DNA of 64,000 nt, taken from NCBI GenBank assembly GCA_963575745.1, contig CAUYUJ010009446.1, positions 125,646 through 189,645 on the forward strand, written 5' to 3'. The position numbers were made by a program, and so were the translations under genes. Within the stretch, counting starts at the first letter, position 1; each line of letters opens with the position of its first letter. The notes beneath the pieces are model-generated. The model had not been told where the DNA came from, searched no databases, and was given only the letters and a program-made list of their open reading frames with translations. Below, in pieces: positions 22,801 to 33,660 of the stretch. The DNA is from Prorocentrum cordatum. Taxonomy: Eukaryota; Sar; Dinophyceae; Prorocentrales; Prorocentraceae.

Positions 22801-23599
22801 CACGCTCCTTCGGGAATTGGAGCCATTCTTCACTCGCCTGCAGGACACCGCGTGGGAGGAGAGTACGGCTCACTCCTTCCATCGGTGGGGGCAAGGGCAG
22901 TGGTCTCCGCCCTTCTGGGAAGAGCCCCCTTCCATCGTGCAATTCTACCATGCCTTGTCGCGTGGCAAGCGTGCCGCCCCGTTTCCAGCTGCTGCCGTGG
23001 CCGCGGCGAACCGCGCAGCTGCCCGTGAAATTCGCGAGGCCCCGAGTGCCGAGCCACCGCGCCGCCCCAAGGTGCAGCGCGCGGTCGCGCTCACGCTGCA
23101 GCGGGCCTCCTTCTCATCGCCCTTCACAGTCACGCTCGAGAAGCGCATTGCAGCCTGGGGCGTTTCTCAGCCGCCGCCGCCCCCAGAGCTCGCGACGCGC
23201 TGGGCTGCTCTCACGAATGCCCTGCGCACCGCCCGCCCGAGCTGGCGCTGGGCGGCATATAAGACTCTCGCAGGCGGATGGACAACGACCCACCGCGTGC
23301 ACATTCTCCAGCAGAAGCCGCGTGTGTTCGGGTGCCCAGCGGCACCCGATTCATTCCCTCACTACCTCTCCTGCTCGATCCTCCTGAGCCTGCCCCCCCT
23401 CCGCAACACGCTTACACATTGGGGCTTGGGCCCCGCCGCAGCCTATCCGTCTGAACCCGCGAACGAGCTCTCGTTAACGCGGTCGGTTCAGCGGATCGCG
23501 CTCGCCTTTCACCTCTTCAACAAAATGAAGCACGCCTCGCCGACCCCAGCTACGATAGCTGAAGGGTTGAGCGCCGCCAAAGCCCTGCTCTGGAAGTAG
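19866..23599 (+). pseudogene. LINE A ORF2 (endonuclease-reverse transcriptase), frameshifted
   Basis: The EEP endonuclease appears in pieces: FITWNAR and AVISLQEV (about 19913-20025), GTGGVALLIPW (about 20117), VIVHVHNHEID and LLALGDFNTA (to about 20415), then SAIDRIF and LSDHAIVSYSI (about 20580-20720). RT motif A is ASFDFAAAFPSL (about 21911), motif B GVAQGCPASGSARAIAMDPL (about 22088) and motif C CADDAGLL (about 22222, C replacing the usual Y/F). A cysteine/histidine cluster (GCPAAPDSFPHYLSC) lies near the C-terminus. Breaks lie near 20030, at 20441 (TAA), near 21500 and near 22045. The last frame runs 22070-23599. Catalytic residues are mostly intact but cannot be translated as one protein. 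Confidence 0.85.
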
Positions 23600-23693
23600 A
23601 CGCGCGGTGGACGGACAGGAGCGGACGGACTTTTTGCCCTCGTCTCGCTTCTTGCCCGCTTGCCCTCGTCTCTTCCTCTTTGACTACGTGCAC

Positions 23694-23746
23694 TCCTCCT
23701 CCTCCTCCTCCTCCTCCTCCTCCTCCTCCTCCTCCTCCTCCTCCCC
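23694..23746. repeat. (TCC)n tract at the 3' end of LINE A
   Basis: Seventeen TCC units, then CCCCCTCTCCCCCCCCG. Together with the TCC tract before 17984 it brackets LINE A. Confidence 0.95.
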
Positions 23747-23965
23747 CCCTCTCCCCCCCCGCCCTCCCCCCCCCCCTTCCGCGGAGGCCGAGAGCGAGCT
23801 GCTGCGGCGGCGCAGGGGTTCCCGGACCGCGCGCTCGTGTGGCCAGAGCATGCCCGGCTTGCCGGAGGCGCAGCCTTCGGCGCGTGCTTTTTGGGCATCG
23901 GGCGAGGTAGGGCGCAGAACATCGGGATACATCCCCTGGCTTCGTCTTGGTGCGGGGAGGGGGGG
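23747..23965. other. unassigned GC-rich island between TCC and GGA tracts
   Basis: About 200 bp of unique, non-repetitive sequence with open frames on both strands, bracketed by (TCC)n on the left and GGA-rich DNA on the right. I do not recognise a protein in any frame and see no splice-site pair that would join it to the MoxR exons. It could hold an upstream exon of that gene, but nothing here proves it. Confidence 0.3.
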
Positions 23966-23969
23966 GCGG

Positions 23970-24800
23970 GGGCGAAAGGAGGAAACGGAGGAGGGGGAAA
24001 AGGAAGAGGAGGAGGAGGAGGAGCAGGACGAAGGGGGGAGGGAGGAGAAGGAGGAGGAGGAGGAGGAGGACCAGAGTAGGCCCAATTTGTACCAACGATG
24101 TTGCACGAACTCCTCCCGTCCTGTGCCCCTTCACATCAGTGCCTGCAAGAATTCTCATCGTTGCGGGAAGCTCTTTCTTGAAAAACGAGCGCCGTATTGG
24201 ACCGCAATTCAGGCGGCACCCCCGTTTTGAAATAAACCGCCCTCCATCTATCGAGCTATAGCGAGTGCGACAGAGTTGGGTTTCAAATTTCAAGGAAGTG
24301 CCCAGTGACAACCCCGTTGTGAAAATAAACCTCCCTGCGTCCGCGTAGCTGTTGCACAACTCTTAATGTCTGGTCGTACGCCCACGGTAAATTTCGAGCG
24401 AGAGCCACATCTGGGAAAACCACCACCCTCCATCCGCGCATTCATTGCACAATGCTGCAGTTGAGTTATGATTTGTTGAGGACGTCTCTGGCGTAAACAC
24501 TGTTTTGAAAACGTGGTCGCTTTCATCCGTGCAACTGTTAGAGGCTTTTAGGTTGAACGCGCTCGATGCTTCAGCGAGGACCGTATTTTGAAAACCACTG
24601 GCTTTCCATCCGTGTAAATTCTGAAAGCTTTCTGTGAATGTGCGCGGAGCTCGGGCGAGAGCCACATTTTGGAACCACTATCACTCCACCCGTGCACCTG
24701 CTGGACGCGCTTAAGACGAATGCGCACTGCGCTCTTGCAAGAGTCAAAGTTGTAAGCGACCAGCCCTCTACCCGTGTAGCTGTTGGTTTTGAGCTTCGGG
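23970..24800 (-). repeat. composite repeat R-B + R-A end + (TCC)n, copy 3 (inverted)
   Basis: On the minus strand: R-B units from about 24800 down to 24290, the R-A terminal segment (GCAACATCGTTGGTAC...CTACTCTGGTCC) near 24065-24110, then a TCC-rich tract (GGA on the + strand, 24005-24072). This is the same order as copies 2, 4 and 5. Confidence 0.78.
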
Positions 24801-24903
24801 ATAATCACTTGTCAGGGGCTTCCAACCCAAACGCCCGGCTCGGCCTACGGACACGTCCTGTGGCGCAACAGGAAGCTAATAGGGAGGAGGGATAGAGGAG
24901 GAT

Positions 24904-25017
24904 ATGGAGCAGGAAGAGGAGGACGACGACGACGCCGACGACGACGACGAGCAGGAGGAAGAGACGCGACAGGCCTTCAACCAGCTCACGAAGGGCCTCA
25001 TGGAGCGGTCGGTGGAG
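24904..25017 (+). CDS. MoxR/RavA ATPase, exon 1 (N-terminal helix)
   Basis: Thirty-eight codons if the ATG at 24904 is used. A very acidic stretch (Glu/Asp, residues 2-20) precedes TRQAFNQLTKGLMERSVE. The last 15 residues match the helix before Walker A in RavA-type proteins (GL-ER motif). The donor is GAG|GCGCGATCC at 25018, a GC donor. A GT alternative exists at 25012 but would remove two residues, and spacing from ERS to LLAAL is right only with the GC donor. An alternative 5' boundary is an AG|GCC acceptor at 24972/24973, which would discard the acidic part as intron. So the start is uncertain and the helix is firmer. Confidence 0.65.
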
Positions 25018-25043
25018 GCGCGATCCGTCTCCATCGCCAGAAG

Positions 25044-25279
25044 AGAGGAGGAGGAGGAGGAGGAGGAGGAGGAGGAGGAGGAGGAGGAGGAGGAGGAGGA
25101 GGAGGAGGAGGAGGAGGAGGAGGCGGAGAGGAGGAGGAGGGGAGGAGGAGGAGGAGGAGGAGGGAGGAGGAGGGAGGGGGAGGAGGAGGGGGGAGGGGAG
25201 GGGGAGGAGGAGGAGGAGGAGGAGGAGGAGGAGGAGGAGGAGGAGGAGGAGGAGAGGAGGAGAGGAGAAGGAGAAGAGG

Positions 25280-25313
<34 letters not shown>

Positions 25314-25380
25314 GGAGGAGGAGGAGGAGGAGGAGGAGGAGAAGAGGAGGAGGAGGAGGAGGAGGAGGAGGTGGAGGGCA
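25044..25380. repeat. (GAG)n / GGA-rich tract in intron 1
   Basis: Nearly pure GAG with GAT (25280-25312) and AGG variants, starting 26 bp after the exon 1 donor. Poly-Glu (+ strand) and poly-Ser/Pro/Leu (- strand) frames are artefacts. Confidence 0.95.
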
Positions 25381-25629
25381 TTTGTTTGTGTTGAAAGTTT
25401 CATAGCAGTGGAGCGCATGTCGTCGAGCTTGGCAAAGCATGCGGACCGTTCACGGTCACGAGTGTTCGTAAGATGCGGCCCCTCAAGGAAGACCTTCATT
25501 GTAACAAAGAGCAGGTATCAGTCGATATTGACGAAACCGTTGCACTGCTTTGATGTTTACGTTTCGCCTCCGAGCTCCTGCTCGAACCTCGAACTGGAGC
25601 TCCATCTGTCACCCTGGGGCAGTGGCGTT

Positions 25630-26700
25630 GCGAGGAGGAGGAAAAAGAGGAGGAAGAGGAGGAAGAGAAGGAGGAGGAGGAGGAGGAGGAGGAGGAGGAG
25701 GAGGACCAGTGTAAACCCAAGAGTCACCAACGATGTTGGAAGAAACCCTCCCCCAAAGCTCCGTCCTCATAGGCCCCATACAACGGTTCACTTCCATAGA
25801 GGGACCTGCCACGTTGGAAGACAACCGTTTGAAGACCCTGAAGCATGTCAAAACATTATTCTCGGTATTCCAATGCCACGGATGTACCTGACTCTTGCGT
25901 CTTGACGATCCTGAATCGTGCCAGAACGCACTTCCTGGGACCTCAACTCCGCGAATCATCCTGCTTGTTGCGCCCTCAAAATCGTGAACCTTTCCAAAAC
26001 ACCATTTCTGATACGCCACCAAGGGCATCTGTGAAACTTTTGAAATGTTGTGTCCGGAATGTGCGCGGCGCGCAGGCGAGAACCACATTTTGAAAAGGAG
26101 CCGCCTTCAATCCATGAAACTCCTGCTAATTTTGAAAACGAATGCGCGCGGCGCTACGGCGAGAGCCACATTTTGAAAAGGAACCGCCCCCAATCCGCGA
26201 ATCCCTTGCAAATGTTTTAAACGAATGTGCGCGGCGCTAAGGCGAGAGCCAAATTTTGAAAACGACCCGCCCTCAGTCCGTGAAGCCCTTGCAATTGTTT
26301 AGAGCGAATGCGCGTGGCGCTCAGGCGAGAGCCACATTTTGAAAACGACCCGCCCTCAACCCGCGACTCTTGCAAATATCAAAAGCAAATATGCGCGGCG
26401 CTAAGGCGAGAGCCACATCTTGAAAACGACCCGCCCTCAACCCTTGAATCTCGTGCAAAGTGCAAAGCAAATATGCGCGGCGCTAAGGCGAGAGCCACAT
26501 CTTGAAAACGACCCGCCCTCAGTCCTTGAAGCTCTTGCATTTTTGTTCGAATGTGCGCGGCGTAGGGCGAGAGCCACACGTTAAAAACGACTCGCTTTCA
26601 ATCCGTGAAGCTCCTACAGTTTTTGAAAGCGAATGTTCGCGGCGCCAAGGCGAGGGCAAAATGTTGAAAACCACCCGCCCTCCATCTGTGAATCAATTGC
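25630..26700 (-). repeat. composite repeat R-B array + R-A + (TCC)n, copy 4 (inverted, longest)
   Basis: On the minus strand from 26700: about nine R-B units of ~63-65 bp (each with GTGGCTCTCGCCTTAGCGCC and the GGGCGG segment), then R-A (26000-25720) with GTCCCAGGAAGTGCGTTCTG-like motifs, the AACATCGTTGGTGACTCTTG end, TACACTGGTCC and the TCC tract (GGA on +, 25640-25705). It lies wholly within intron 1. Confidence 0.88.
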
Positions 26701-26814
26701 CAATTATGAGATTTCTGGGTCATGATGGTGAGGAAGTTTTAGGCGAAACCGCCGGCCCGCCCTAAAAACTAGCCTCGGGGTGCGACAGGGCCAAGCTATT
26801 TATAAAGAGAAAGA

Positions 26815-27052
26815 ATGGAGGAGGAGGAGGTGGAGGAGGAGGAAGAGGAGGAGGAGGAGGGGGAGGAGGAGGAGGAGGAGGAGGAGGAGGAGGAGGAGAG
26901 GAGGAGGAGGAGGAGGAGGAGGGGAGGAGGAGGGAGGAGGAGGGGGAGGAGGCGAAGAGGAGGAGGAGGAGCAACAGGAGGAGGAGGAGGAGGAGGAAGA
27001 GGAGAGGGAGGAGGAGGAGAAGGAGGAGGAGGAGGAGGAGGAGGAGGAGTGC
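26815..27052. repeat. (GAG)n / GGA-rich tract before exon 2
   Basis: Imperfect GAG/GGA run ending about 60 bp upstream of the exon 2 acceptor. Long poly-Glu/Arg/Gly frames are artefacts. Confidence 0.95.
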
Positions 27053-27115
27053 GGAAGGGGAGGAGCCCGCATCGAGTCAAGGCCTTCCTCCCCCGTGCCG
27101 CCACGCAACACCCAG

Positions 27116-27211
27116 GCCAAACTGCTCTTGTTGGCTGCGCTCTCGGGCGAGCACCTTTTCCTGCTGGGCTCCCCCGGCACGGCGAAGAGCCTGCTCTCGC
27201 GGCGGCTCTCG
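27116..27211 (+). CDS. MoxR/RavA ATPase, exon 2 (Walker A)
   Basis: Thirty-two codons, phase 0, reading AKLLLLAALSGEHLFLLG and then SPGTAKSLLSRRLS. GSPGTAKS is the Walker A (P-loop), with Lys binding the phosphate, in the MoxR form GxPGxAKS. The acceptor is ACACCCAG|GCC. The donor is CTCTCG|GTGGGGGCG at 27212, chosen because RRLS then joins GICAGSFFERLL with the spacing of known MoxR proteins. Reading on into VGAERQHE would insert unrelated residues. Confidence 0.9.
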
Positions 27212-27288
27212 GTGGGGGCGGAGCGCCAGCATGAAGTAGGAACGGGGCGAGGGGAAGGGAGATCAGAGGAGCAGGAGGTCATGATGAT

Positions 27289-27673
27289 GATTTTCTGTTT
27301 ACAAGGTTTCTGGGATCTCCAGGGCTCTACGGCACCGCAGGAACAGATGCTGGGAGGTATGCCGTGGGCGATCGCAGTTGTGGAGGCGTGGCGGTACCTC
27401 CCAGGCCGTTGGACGGCCACTTCGAATGTTCATGGAACGCAGTATATCACAGTCATGGGCTTAGCTTATGAATTTACAAACATTGCGATGTACACATTCA
27501 GCATGACTGACGAGACGGATTGCGACTGCACGTGGCGCATATCACACAAAGCGTGGAACAAGCTCATGCACGCGTTGCACGGTAATGGAGGGGGGGGCAA
27601 AGGTGGGAGGAAAGGCAAGGGGAAGGGAGGCTATGCTTTTGAAGAACCGCTACGGGAACTGACATTCGAATAG
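27289..27673 (+). pseudogene. LINE C ORF1 N-terminal region
   Basis: The open frame includes QGFWDLQGSTAPQEQMLGG, then aromatic-rich TNIAMYTFSMTDETDCDC and a Gly/Lys-rich basic tail (GGKGGRKGKGKGG) before the stop at 27673. I do not recognise a domain. Assignment to the element rests on strand and on proximity to the next ORF. A basic Gly/Lys tail suits nucleic-acid binding. Confidence 0.45.
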
Positions 27674-27769
27674 TAGGTCAGAGCTGCCTTACCAGAGGCA
27701 GCGAAGTTACGAATGCAGACTGTATTTCTCTAGGAGGACTGGGAACAGCCAGTTGTATATTGGCAGCAG

Positions 27770-28669
27770 ATGAGCTCAAAGGCCTGCGTTGCGCTAGTAC
27801 CCATGGAGTCGCTTCCAGAGGTATTACAAAAGGTGGGTAACACAGCACATCCAGTGGGTGCGGTGGTTACGGACGACCCGGATAATCTTGGGTTGAGAGG
27901 CCACCCGAGGTCGAACATCCAGGAGAGGGTCAGAGTGATGACAGAGGGAGGCGGTACCGAGGAGGTCAACGTGGAACGAAGGTTAGTACAGCTTGGATTC
28001 GGGGAACGTGCGATCATGAAAAACACAGGGGAGGAGGTGCAGGTTAAGCTGACGATGGCGGAGTTGGTCGCGAAGTTCTCTCCCAGGAGAGGGTGGAACG
28101 ATGGTGCTGTCCCTGCGGCCTTTCTCCTGCATTTTTTCCGCAAGTATATTGAGAGCGAGGCCGTGGACAACATCCAGTCGAGAGTTGAGGGCACGATCAC
28201 ATTCCTGCGCCACCAATCCCGAGTACCCACGCTTCTTCGGGCCAGTGGAGTCAACGGGGTCTTCATCAAACAGCGCAGCACTGAGACTTTTGAATTGTTG
28301 TGGCTTCCCGAAAACACAATCCTGAAGCAGGCCTTAAACATTGCGGCGAAGCCAGATGCTATGGGGCTCGCGGAGAAGGGGAAGACGGGCCGGCTTTCCG
28401 TACGACTTGGGGACGAGGCCAAGATGGAGGCGTTCGCCCGGACGCAGGGCATCGAGTGCATCACAGGTGTTGGACGGTGGAAGATTACAGGTCTACCCAT
28501 ATCAATGGGCACAGCGGGTATGATCGAATCCCTTTTGGCCTTGCAGTGGGAGGTGAAGGAGATCATCTTCTCCGATGCTAAGCAGACCGTCTTTCTAGCC
28601 ACAAGTGTGGGAGCCCATGTCCCAGCTCACTTTCATCTCGCAGGGACAGCCGTAGAGCATCAAGTTTAA
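27770..28669 (+). CDS. LINE C ORF1-like protein (299 aa)
   Basis: Open from ATG 27770 to TAA 28667-28669. It has mixed composition with charged and hydrophobic residues evenly spread (VRVMTEGGGTEEVNVERR, GWNDGAVPAAFLLHFFRKYI, GKTGRLSVRLGDEAKMEAFA), so it looks like a real folded protein and not repeat-derived. No domain is recognised with confidence. It sits directly upstream of the endonuclease/RT remnants on the same strand, so I infer a structural or RNA-binding ORF1. There is no in-frame stop, although later ORFs are broken. A 5' methionine upstream is not required. Confidence 0.6.
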   Translation: MSSKACVALVPMESLPEVLQKVGNTAHPVGAVVTDDPDNLGLRGHPRSNIQERVRVMTEGGGTEEVNVERRLVQLGFGERAIMKNTGEEVQVKLTMAELVAKFSPRRGWNDGAVPAAFLLHFFRKYIESEAVDNIQSRVEGTITFLRHQSRVPTLLRASGVNGVFIKQRSTETFELLWLPENTILKQALNIAAKPDAMGLAEKGKTGRLSVRLGDEAKMEAFARTQGIECITGVGRWKITGLPISMGTAGMIESLLALQWEVKEIIFSDAKQTVFLATSVGAHVPAHFHLAGTAVEHQV

Positions 28670-31600
28670 AGCGCTCGAAGCTGCAGCCAGGAAGGCGGCC
28701 GAGAACGCGGTTCGGGCGTCGAGGGGTTCAGAACCAGGCGCGGGGGCTTCGGCTTCGACTCATGCGTCGAGACAGCTGGACTTCTTCAACGCGGCGAAGC
28801 CGGTGGGGCAGTCTGCGCCTAAACCCAAGGCTGAGCCCCAGAAGGAGGCGAGGACACCACCACATACTGGCGAGACCCCCCCGCCGAAGGAGAGGAAGAA
28901 GGACGACGAAGAGTTGTAGCCTTGGCGATGATTACTGCAGATACTGGAGTGGATGTGTCGACCAACGGCTGGTCACTGAACTCTACAATCCAAATGGGCT
29001 GGCTAAGCCAAGGATTTCTAACAGTATCTTCGCCAGAGGCGCGGATGTCATCATGATTTCGGAATCGCGCGCTACGACCTTTTTACGCAAATCCTTGCAT
29101 TGCAGATGTGAGACACATGGCGTTATCTGGGGCGCACCGGTGCCGACGAACACGCGCGCTGGCGCGGCTGTATTTCGCGAGCGGGGGGCGGCGTGGGCGA
29201 TGCAGAAGGTTGCTTGTAAGAATAAGGGCTGCGACAAATATGCTGCAGAAGGCGGGGTTATGGCAGCGCGCAGATTTTCGGGGGGGCTGGGAAACGGTCG
29301 AATGTTATATGCGCTATTTACGGCTATGCTGCAGCGCGCTGGGAGCAGCACAAGCGGAGACAGACATGTGCAATGTTATGCGCAGTTGCGGATGATGCCG
29401 GAATGCGCGGCGATGTGCCGATTATGATCGGAGGAGATATCAATGTGCAGGTTGGGGATGTGCCGGAGCTCGCACGGAGAATGGGCAACGAGGGGATGGA
29501 ACGATGCGAACTCATGGGGCTTCGGTGGGGGGAACATGGGTCCGCCGCGCACGAAAGGAGGTGGATCTCGAATCGATTGGGCCCTTGCGAATCAGACTGC
29601 CTCAATATTTAGGCGACGGTGCGAAGTGCAGCCTGGGCTACGAGATCGAGGCCGTCATTTCGTGAGGCTAACGGTATCCGCGTCAATTGCGGCTCAGGTG
29701 CGCTATATGCCAGAAGCTGTTGGATGCAAAACTGAGCATTCCAGACCGGGCGCTGGGCATGCGCCGCCGGAGTTGGACGCGGACCCGATGATCGCAGATC
29801 TCCCCAGGCAGGGGCGCGCGGGCGAGGCCCTGGCACGATGGTGCAGGAGGGCTGAGGGGCGTCTGGGGCCCATCCCAAGGAATTCGGGCCGCGGGGGGCC
29901 GCGTCGCGACTTTACAGCAGGAGCAGTGGGCCACGGCAGAGGGAAAGTGCGAATGCGTTAGGTGCACGCGTTTCCGCTGGAGGGCCAGGGCGACCCTGCT
30001 GCGGCGACGCTGGAGTCACGGAGGCTTGCCAGGAACACGCGGCGGCGTGGCGAGCTTCTGGAATGGGGAGCTACGGTGCCGTTGCCGACAGGACGTTTCA
30101 CAACGGCATTTCCGATTGCGCGGGCTTTGCGACCAGCTCCGCGACCCGGCAATCCGACCGGACGCAGTGCGACGCGCCGGCGCCCGCCCAGCTTTCTGCG
30201 ACGACGCCGCCACGCCAGGCGGAATTCTACAAGAAAGCGCAGGCCGCTACGAAGCCGGGGCTGACGTGGGATGCAATTGGGAAAGTCCGGGGTATCATCG
30301 TGGAGGAACATCGACGAGTTGTCCGCGCGGCGGAGAAGGACAGGATGCGCGCGTGGAAGCGCCGGTTGCAGTCGTCAGAGCGGGAGTCGTATAGATGGAT
30401 TAAAGGTGGAATCAGTGCCGGGCCCAATGCCAAGCGGATGAACGACGATGAATTTCCAGCAGACAGGGCGGAACAATTCGATGCGGCATTTCAGGCTTGG
30501 TTATCAATCGTGCAGAAGTACAAGAACACACGGCAGGATGCGGAGGGATTTTTGGTGCATTTCAGGCCGTTTTTGAAATCTTACTCGACGCAGCTTTCTC
30601 CTTTGAAGTGGACGGACATAGCGCGGATAGCAACAGAAGCAAAACCATCGGCCTGCAGCCTGGACCAGTGGCGTCCGGAGGAACTCAGTGCACTGGGGAG
30701 GTAGTTCCTTTCTTTGTTCCGCGACCTCGCAGACATTCTTAATTGGGTGGAGACGACGGGGGCATGGCTGACAGGAGTGCTCAAAGGTCACGTGGCGCTG
30801 ATTCCCTAAGGACCCGACCCTCGCGTGTCGAGTGGGATTTACAGTATGGAGCGCGACGAGATTTCAGGATTGTCTCCCATGGCAGGAGAAATGTGCCCCG
30901 GACAATATGCACGGCTGCAGGCCGGGTCGGAGTGCGGAATGGTGATGAGCGTCGCTATGGATGTCTAGGCTGCGGCGTGCGGTGCAGGAGATTACGCGGG
31001 TGGCGCCAGCCACGATTCCCCCAAAAAGGTGTTCGATCGCATCCCCATGGGGATTGCGCTGCAGCTGCTGGAACGCACGGGGATGCATCAGCATATACTG
31101 GGGCCGTTACGGGGCATGTGCAACAGATTGCGGAGAGTATTCCGATTGAAAGGATTGGTCGGGGATTGGTTTAAAGCCCATAACGGCATTGTATAAGGCG
31201 ATGCGCCGAGCAGCGTCTGGCGCACATAAAGAGGACACCGCAACAGACATATCCTACGCTGATGACATATCTTCTGTGACGGTGGCGCAGACGAAGGAGG
31301 GAGTGCGGGAAGGGATACGTGGGCTCCACAGCGTGGCGCGCGCGCGTGCTGCGCCGCTGGAGGCGGGGAGGTAAATGCGGAGAAGTGTTTTTACCTTCGG
31401 GGGCGTCTGTGCGAAGGGGGCCCATGGCGAGGAGGTGCAGCACCTGGCAGAATTTCGCATTGCAGGCGGGTCTTTGGTCGCACGTTCAGGGCCCACTACC
31501 GCTGCCGAGCTGGAAACTGAGCGTCTGGAGAGATGGGAACTCACAGCTGGACGCGCGCGCATGGCGCCCCGGCCACGGGCGGATCGTGCACGGATGCTTC

Positions 31601-32847
31601 GGGCTACCCAGGCTCAGGCGTTTTTTTTTGTTTGGCAAGGCTCGCGCTATCTTGTCAGTGACGTTTCGGCGCCCCGTGAGGCCAGGGCGGCGGCCGTGCA
31701 AGATCTGTGGAAAACGGACAAGTATTCCATGAGCCCAGCAGTTCCTCTCGCCATCCTAGCCCCGGTCCATCTCGACGTGGAATTTGCGGCAGCGCACGAG
31801 GGGCCGCGGGCGGTTAGGCGCGCCGTGCGGAACCCGGAGGTGGCAGCGCTTGTGCGCGCGCGGTTTGGGCAAGCACCTACCGCCAGGCGGGGCGTATTTG
31901 CAGCGAAGCTTCGGGCGCTGAGTCGATCGCGTGATTTTGGCCCAGCGGTTCAGCAATTGATGGGTGGGGGCGCGATGGGGCGACGAGGAGGAGGAGGAGT
32001 TCTGGCTGCGTGCGTTGAGGGATGCATGGGGGAGTATGTTGTGGCACCGAGTGGTCAAAGACAGGGGTCATCAACATCGAGGGGCATTGGAGGTCGGCAG
32101 GCAGAGGACAATGGCGCTCCACGACGAATTGCGGCAGGCGGCGGACGGCAGAAACGACCCACCAGGAACGGCAAATTCTGCGGAGTGGGGAGAGCAGCAG
32201 GCGGATGAGGAGGAGTGCCAGGTGACCGATGCAGCCATAGAAGCGAGAATCAAGACGGGCGTGCCGAGGCGCATCTTGGCGGGTGGTTTGTTGACTAACG
32301 AGAGGATGGCAAGACATCGAAAAGGCGGTGGGGGACTGCGGACTGTTGTTGTGGAGCGACAGTGGCAACCGTCGAACGCGTAGCATGGGGCTGCCCCCGG
32401 TGCGAGTCGGAGCGGAAGGCGTTGTTGAAGATTGTGCCGGATCCAGCCACATTGGATACGCGCGCCCGCCATGCTGGCATTATCCCGGCGCATAGCCCGC
32501 TCAGCGCCACGCAGGTGAAGAGGCTACGGGAATTTATGATTGGTGTGTGGCGCGATCAGATGCGGTTATGGCATGGCGCGGGGGATGCGGCTGCGGCGAA
32601 GACGGCTGCCGAGGGCAAGGGCGACCGCGCACATTTTCAAGAAAACGGCCACCATTTGAACCGCGCGAGGGGGCCGATGGGGCTCCGGTGCAGAAAATGC
32701 GGACGCTGCGTTGCGAGAGCGCAGCATGCGCGCCTTAAGATTACCAGCAAGGGGCGCCCATATGCAGACCCGCCCCCGGAGAGGCGGATGACAAGGGGGG
32801 CGCGAACACATCGGATGCGCGATTGGATGAGTCAGGGCGTGATATGA
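28670..32847 (+). pseudogene. LINE C endonuclease-reverse transcriptase remnant
   Basis: Recognisable pieces in changing frames are: ADVIMISESR and VIWGAPVPTNTRAGAAVF (endonuclease, about 29045-29180); VPIMIGGDINVQVGDV (GDxN motif, about 29417-29464); SRIDWALANQTAS (about 29568); SLDQWRPEEL (RT start, about 30658); HVALIP (about 30790); KKVFDRIPMGIALQLLER (motif A region, about 31024); and SYADDISSV (motif C, about 31253). The end has CPRCESE (about 32390) and GLRCRKCGRCVARAQHARLK (about 32680), probably a zinc ribbon. At least six frame changes or stops make it non-functional. Confidence 0.75.
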
Positions 32848-33074
32848 ATGCAAAATACAATGAGGGGGGTGCAGTTTGACGCGGAAACACAAATTAGGGG
32901 AAAATGCAGGTGCCACGGATGAAGGCATTATAAAATATACGGTACGTGGGAAACGATGGAGATGGCGGGGCAGAGTCAACAATCTACCACGCACGGCGCG
33001 CGCAAGACCATCGAGAAGCTCTGCTGGGGAGGGGGGCGGAGGAGGAGGCGGAGGGGGTCTTGCACGGGAAAGTG

Positions 33075-33660
33075 GTGGTACAGCCCGGGCATCGACATCC
33101 AGAAATGCCGGGCGATCGGCGGGCGGCGGCAGAGGTGGGGGCCGAGGAGGGCGAGGGGGGGGAGGAGGAGGTGGAGCAGCAACCGCAGCGACAGCATTGC
33201 CAGGAGGAGGCAAAGGTGGAGGAGGAACAGCGGCAGCAGCGACATCATCGCAGCCGGGGGCAGGTGGAGGACGAGGAGGGGCCACAGCAGCACCCAAGAC
33301 GGGATCTACTGGGCAGCCGGCGGCCAGACGGCAGAATCTCGATAATTTACACAGGGCAGTGACGGGACAGCCCAAGCATTGACATCCGGAAATGCTGGGC
33401 GATCGGCGGGCGGCGGCAGAGGTGGAGGCCGAGAAGGGCGAGGGGGGGGGAGGTAGAGCAGCAACCGCAGCGACAGCATTGCCAGGAAGAGGTAAAGGTG
33501 GAGGAGGAACAGCAGCAGCAGCGACAGCATCGCAGCCAGGAGCAGGTGGAAGACGAGGAGGAGTCGCAGCAGCACCCAAGACGGGATCTACTGGACAGCC
33601 GGCGGCCAAACAGCAGAATGCCAAGATTGGGAGGGGATCTACACGGCCCAGACAGGGGGA
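33075..33660. repeat. 292-bp direct repeat, two units
   Basis: Unit 1 starts near 33079 and unit 2 near 33371, both with GACATCC(A/G)GAAATGC-GGGC, GATCGGCGGGCGGCGGCAGA and the end CACCCAAGACGGGATCTACT (about 33292 and 33577). They share high GC and Gln/Gly/Arg/Glu-rich translation. The repeat lies immediately after LINE C. Confidence 0.88.

Larger units (their letters stand above)
17984..23693 (+). mobile_element. LINE A: degenerate non-LTR retrotransposon with 5' DinoSL
   Basis: Order: DinoSL relic, ORF1 (18406-19863), apurinic-like (EEP) endonuclease (about 19890-20710), reverse transcriptase (about 21480-22560) and a C-terminal region ending at 23599. The 3' UTR runs to about 23693, where a pure (TCC)n tract begins. 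TCC-rich sequence also precedes the element, so it was inserted inside a TCC microsatellite; a target-site duplication cannot be delimited in such sequence. At least four frame breaks make this copy inactive. It lies upstream of the first recognised MoxR exon. Confidence 0.88.
27290..32880 (+). mobile_element. LINE C: heavily frameshifted non-LTR retrotransposon
   Basis: ORF1-like frames (27289-27673, 27770-28669) are followed by EEP endonuclease remnants (28928-29680), RT (about 30240-31320) and a C-terminal zinc-ribbon-like region (to 32847). It lies in sense orientation within MoxR intron 2. Both ends are approximate; no spliced leader or target duplication was found. RT and C-terminal motifs (KKVFDRIP, YADDISS, LRCRKCGRC) differ from LINEs A, B and D, so this is a separate family. 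Confidence 0.75.

Noticed and set aside
24904-27673. Single long ORFs of 333 and 297 aa covering exons 1 and 2
   Set aside because: The MoxR-like parts are short and are flanked in frame by poly-Glu/Arg/Gly from GAG repeats. Splicing, not read-through, gives the family's sequence.
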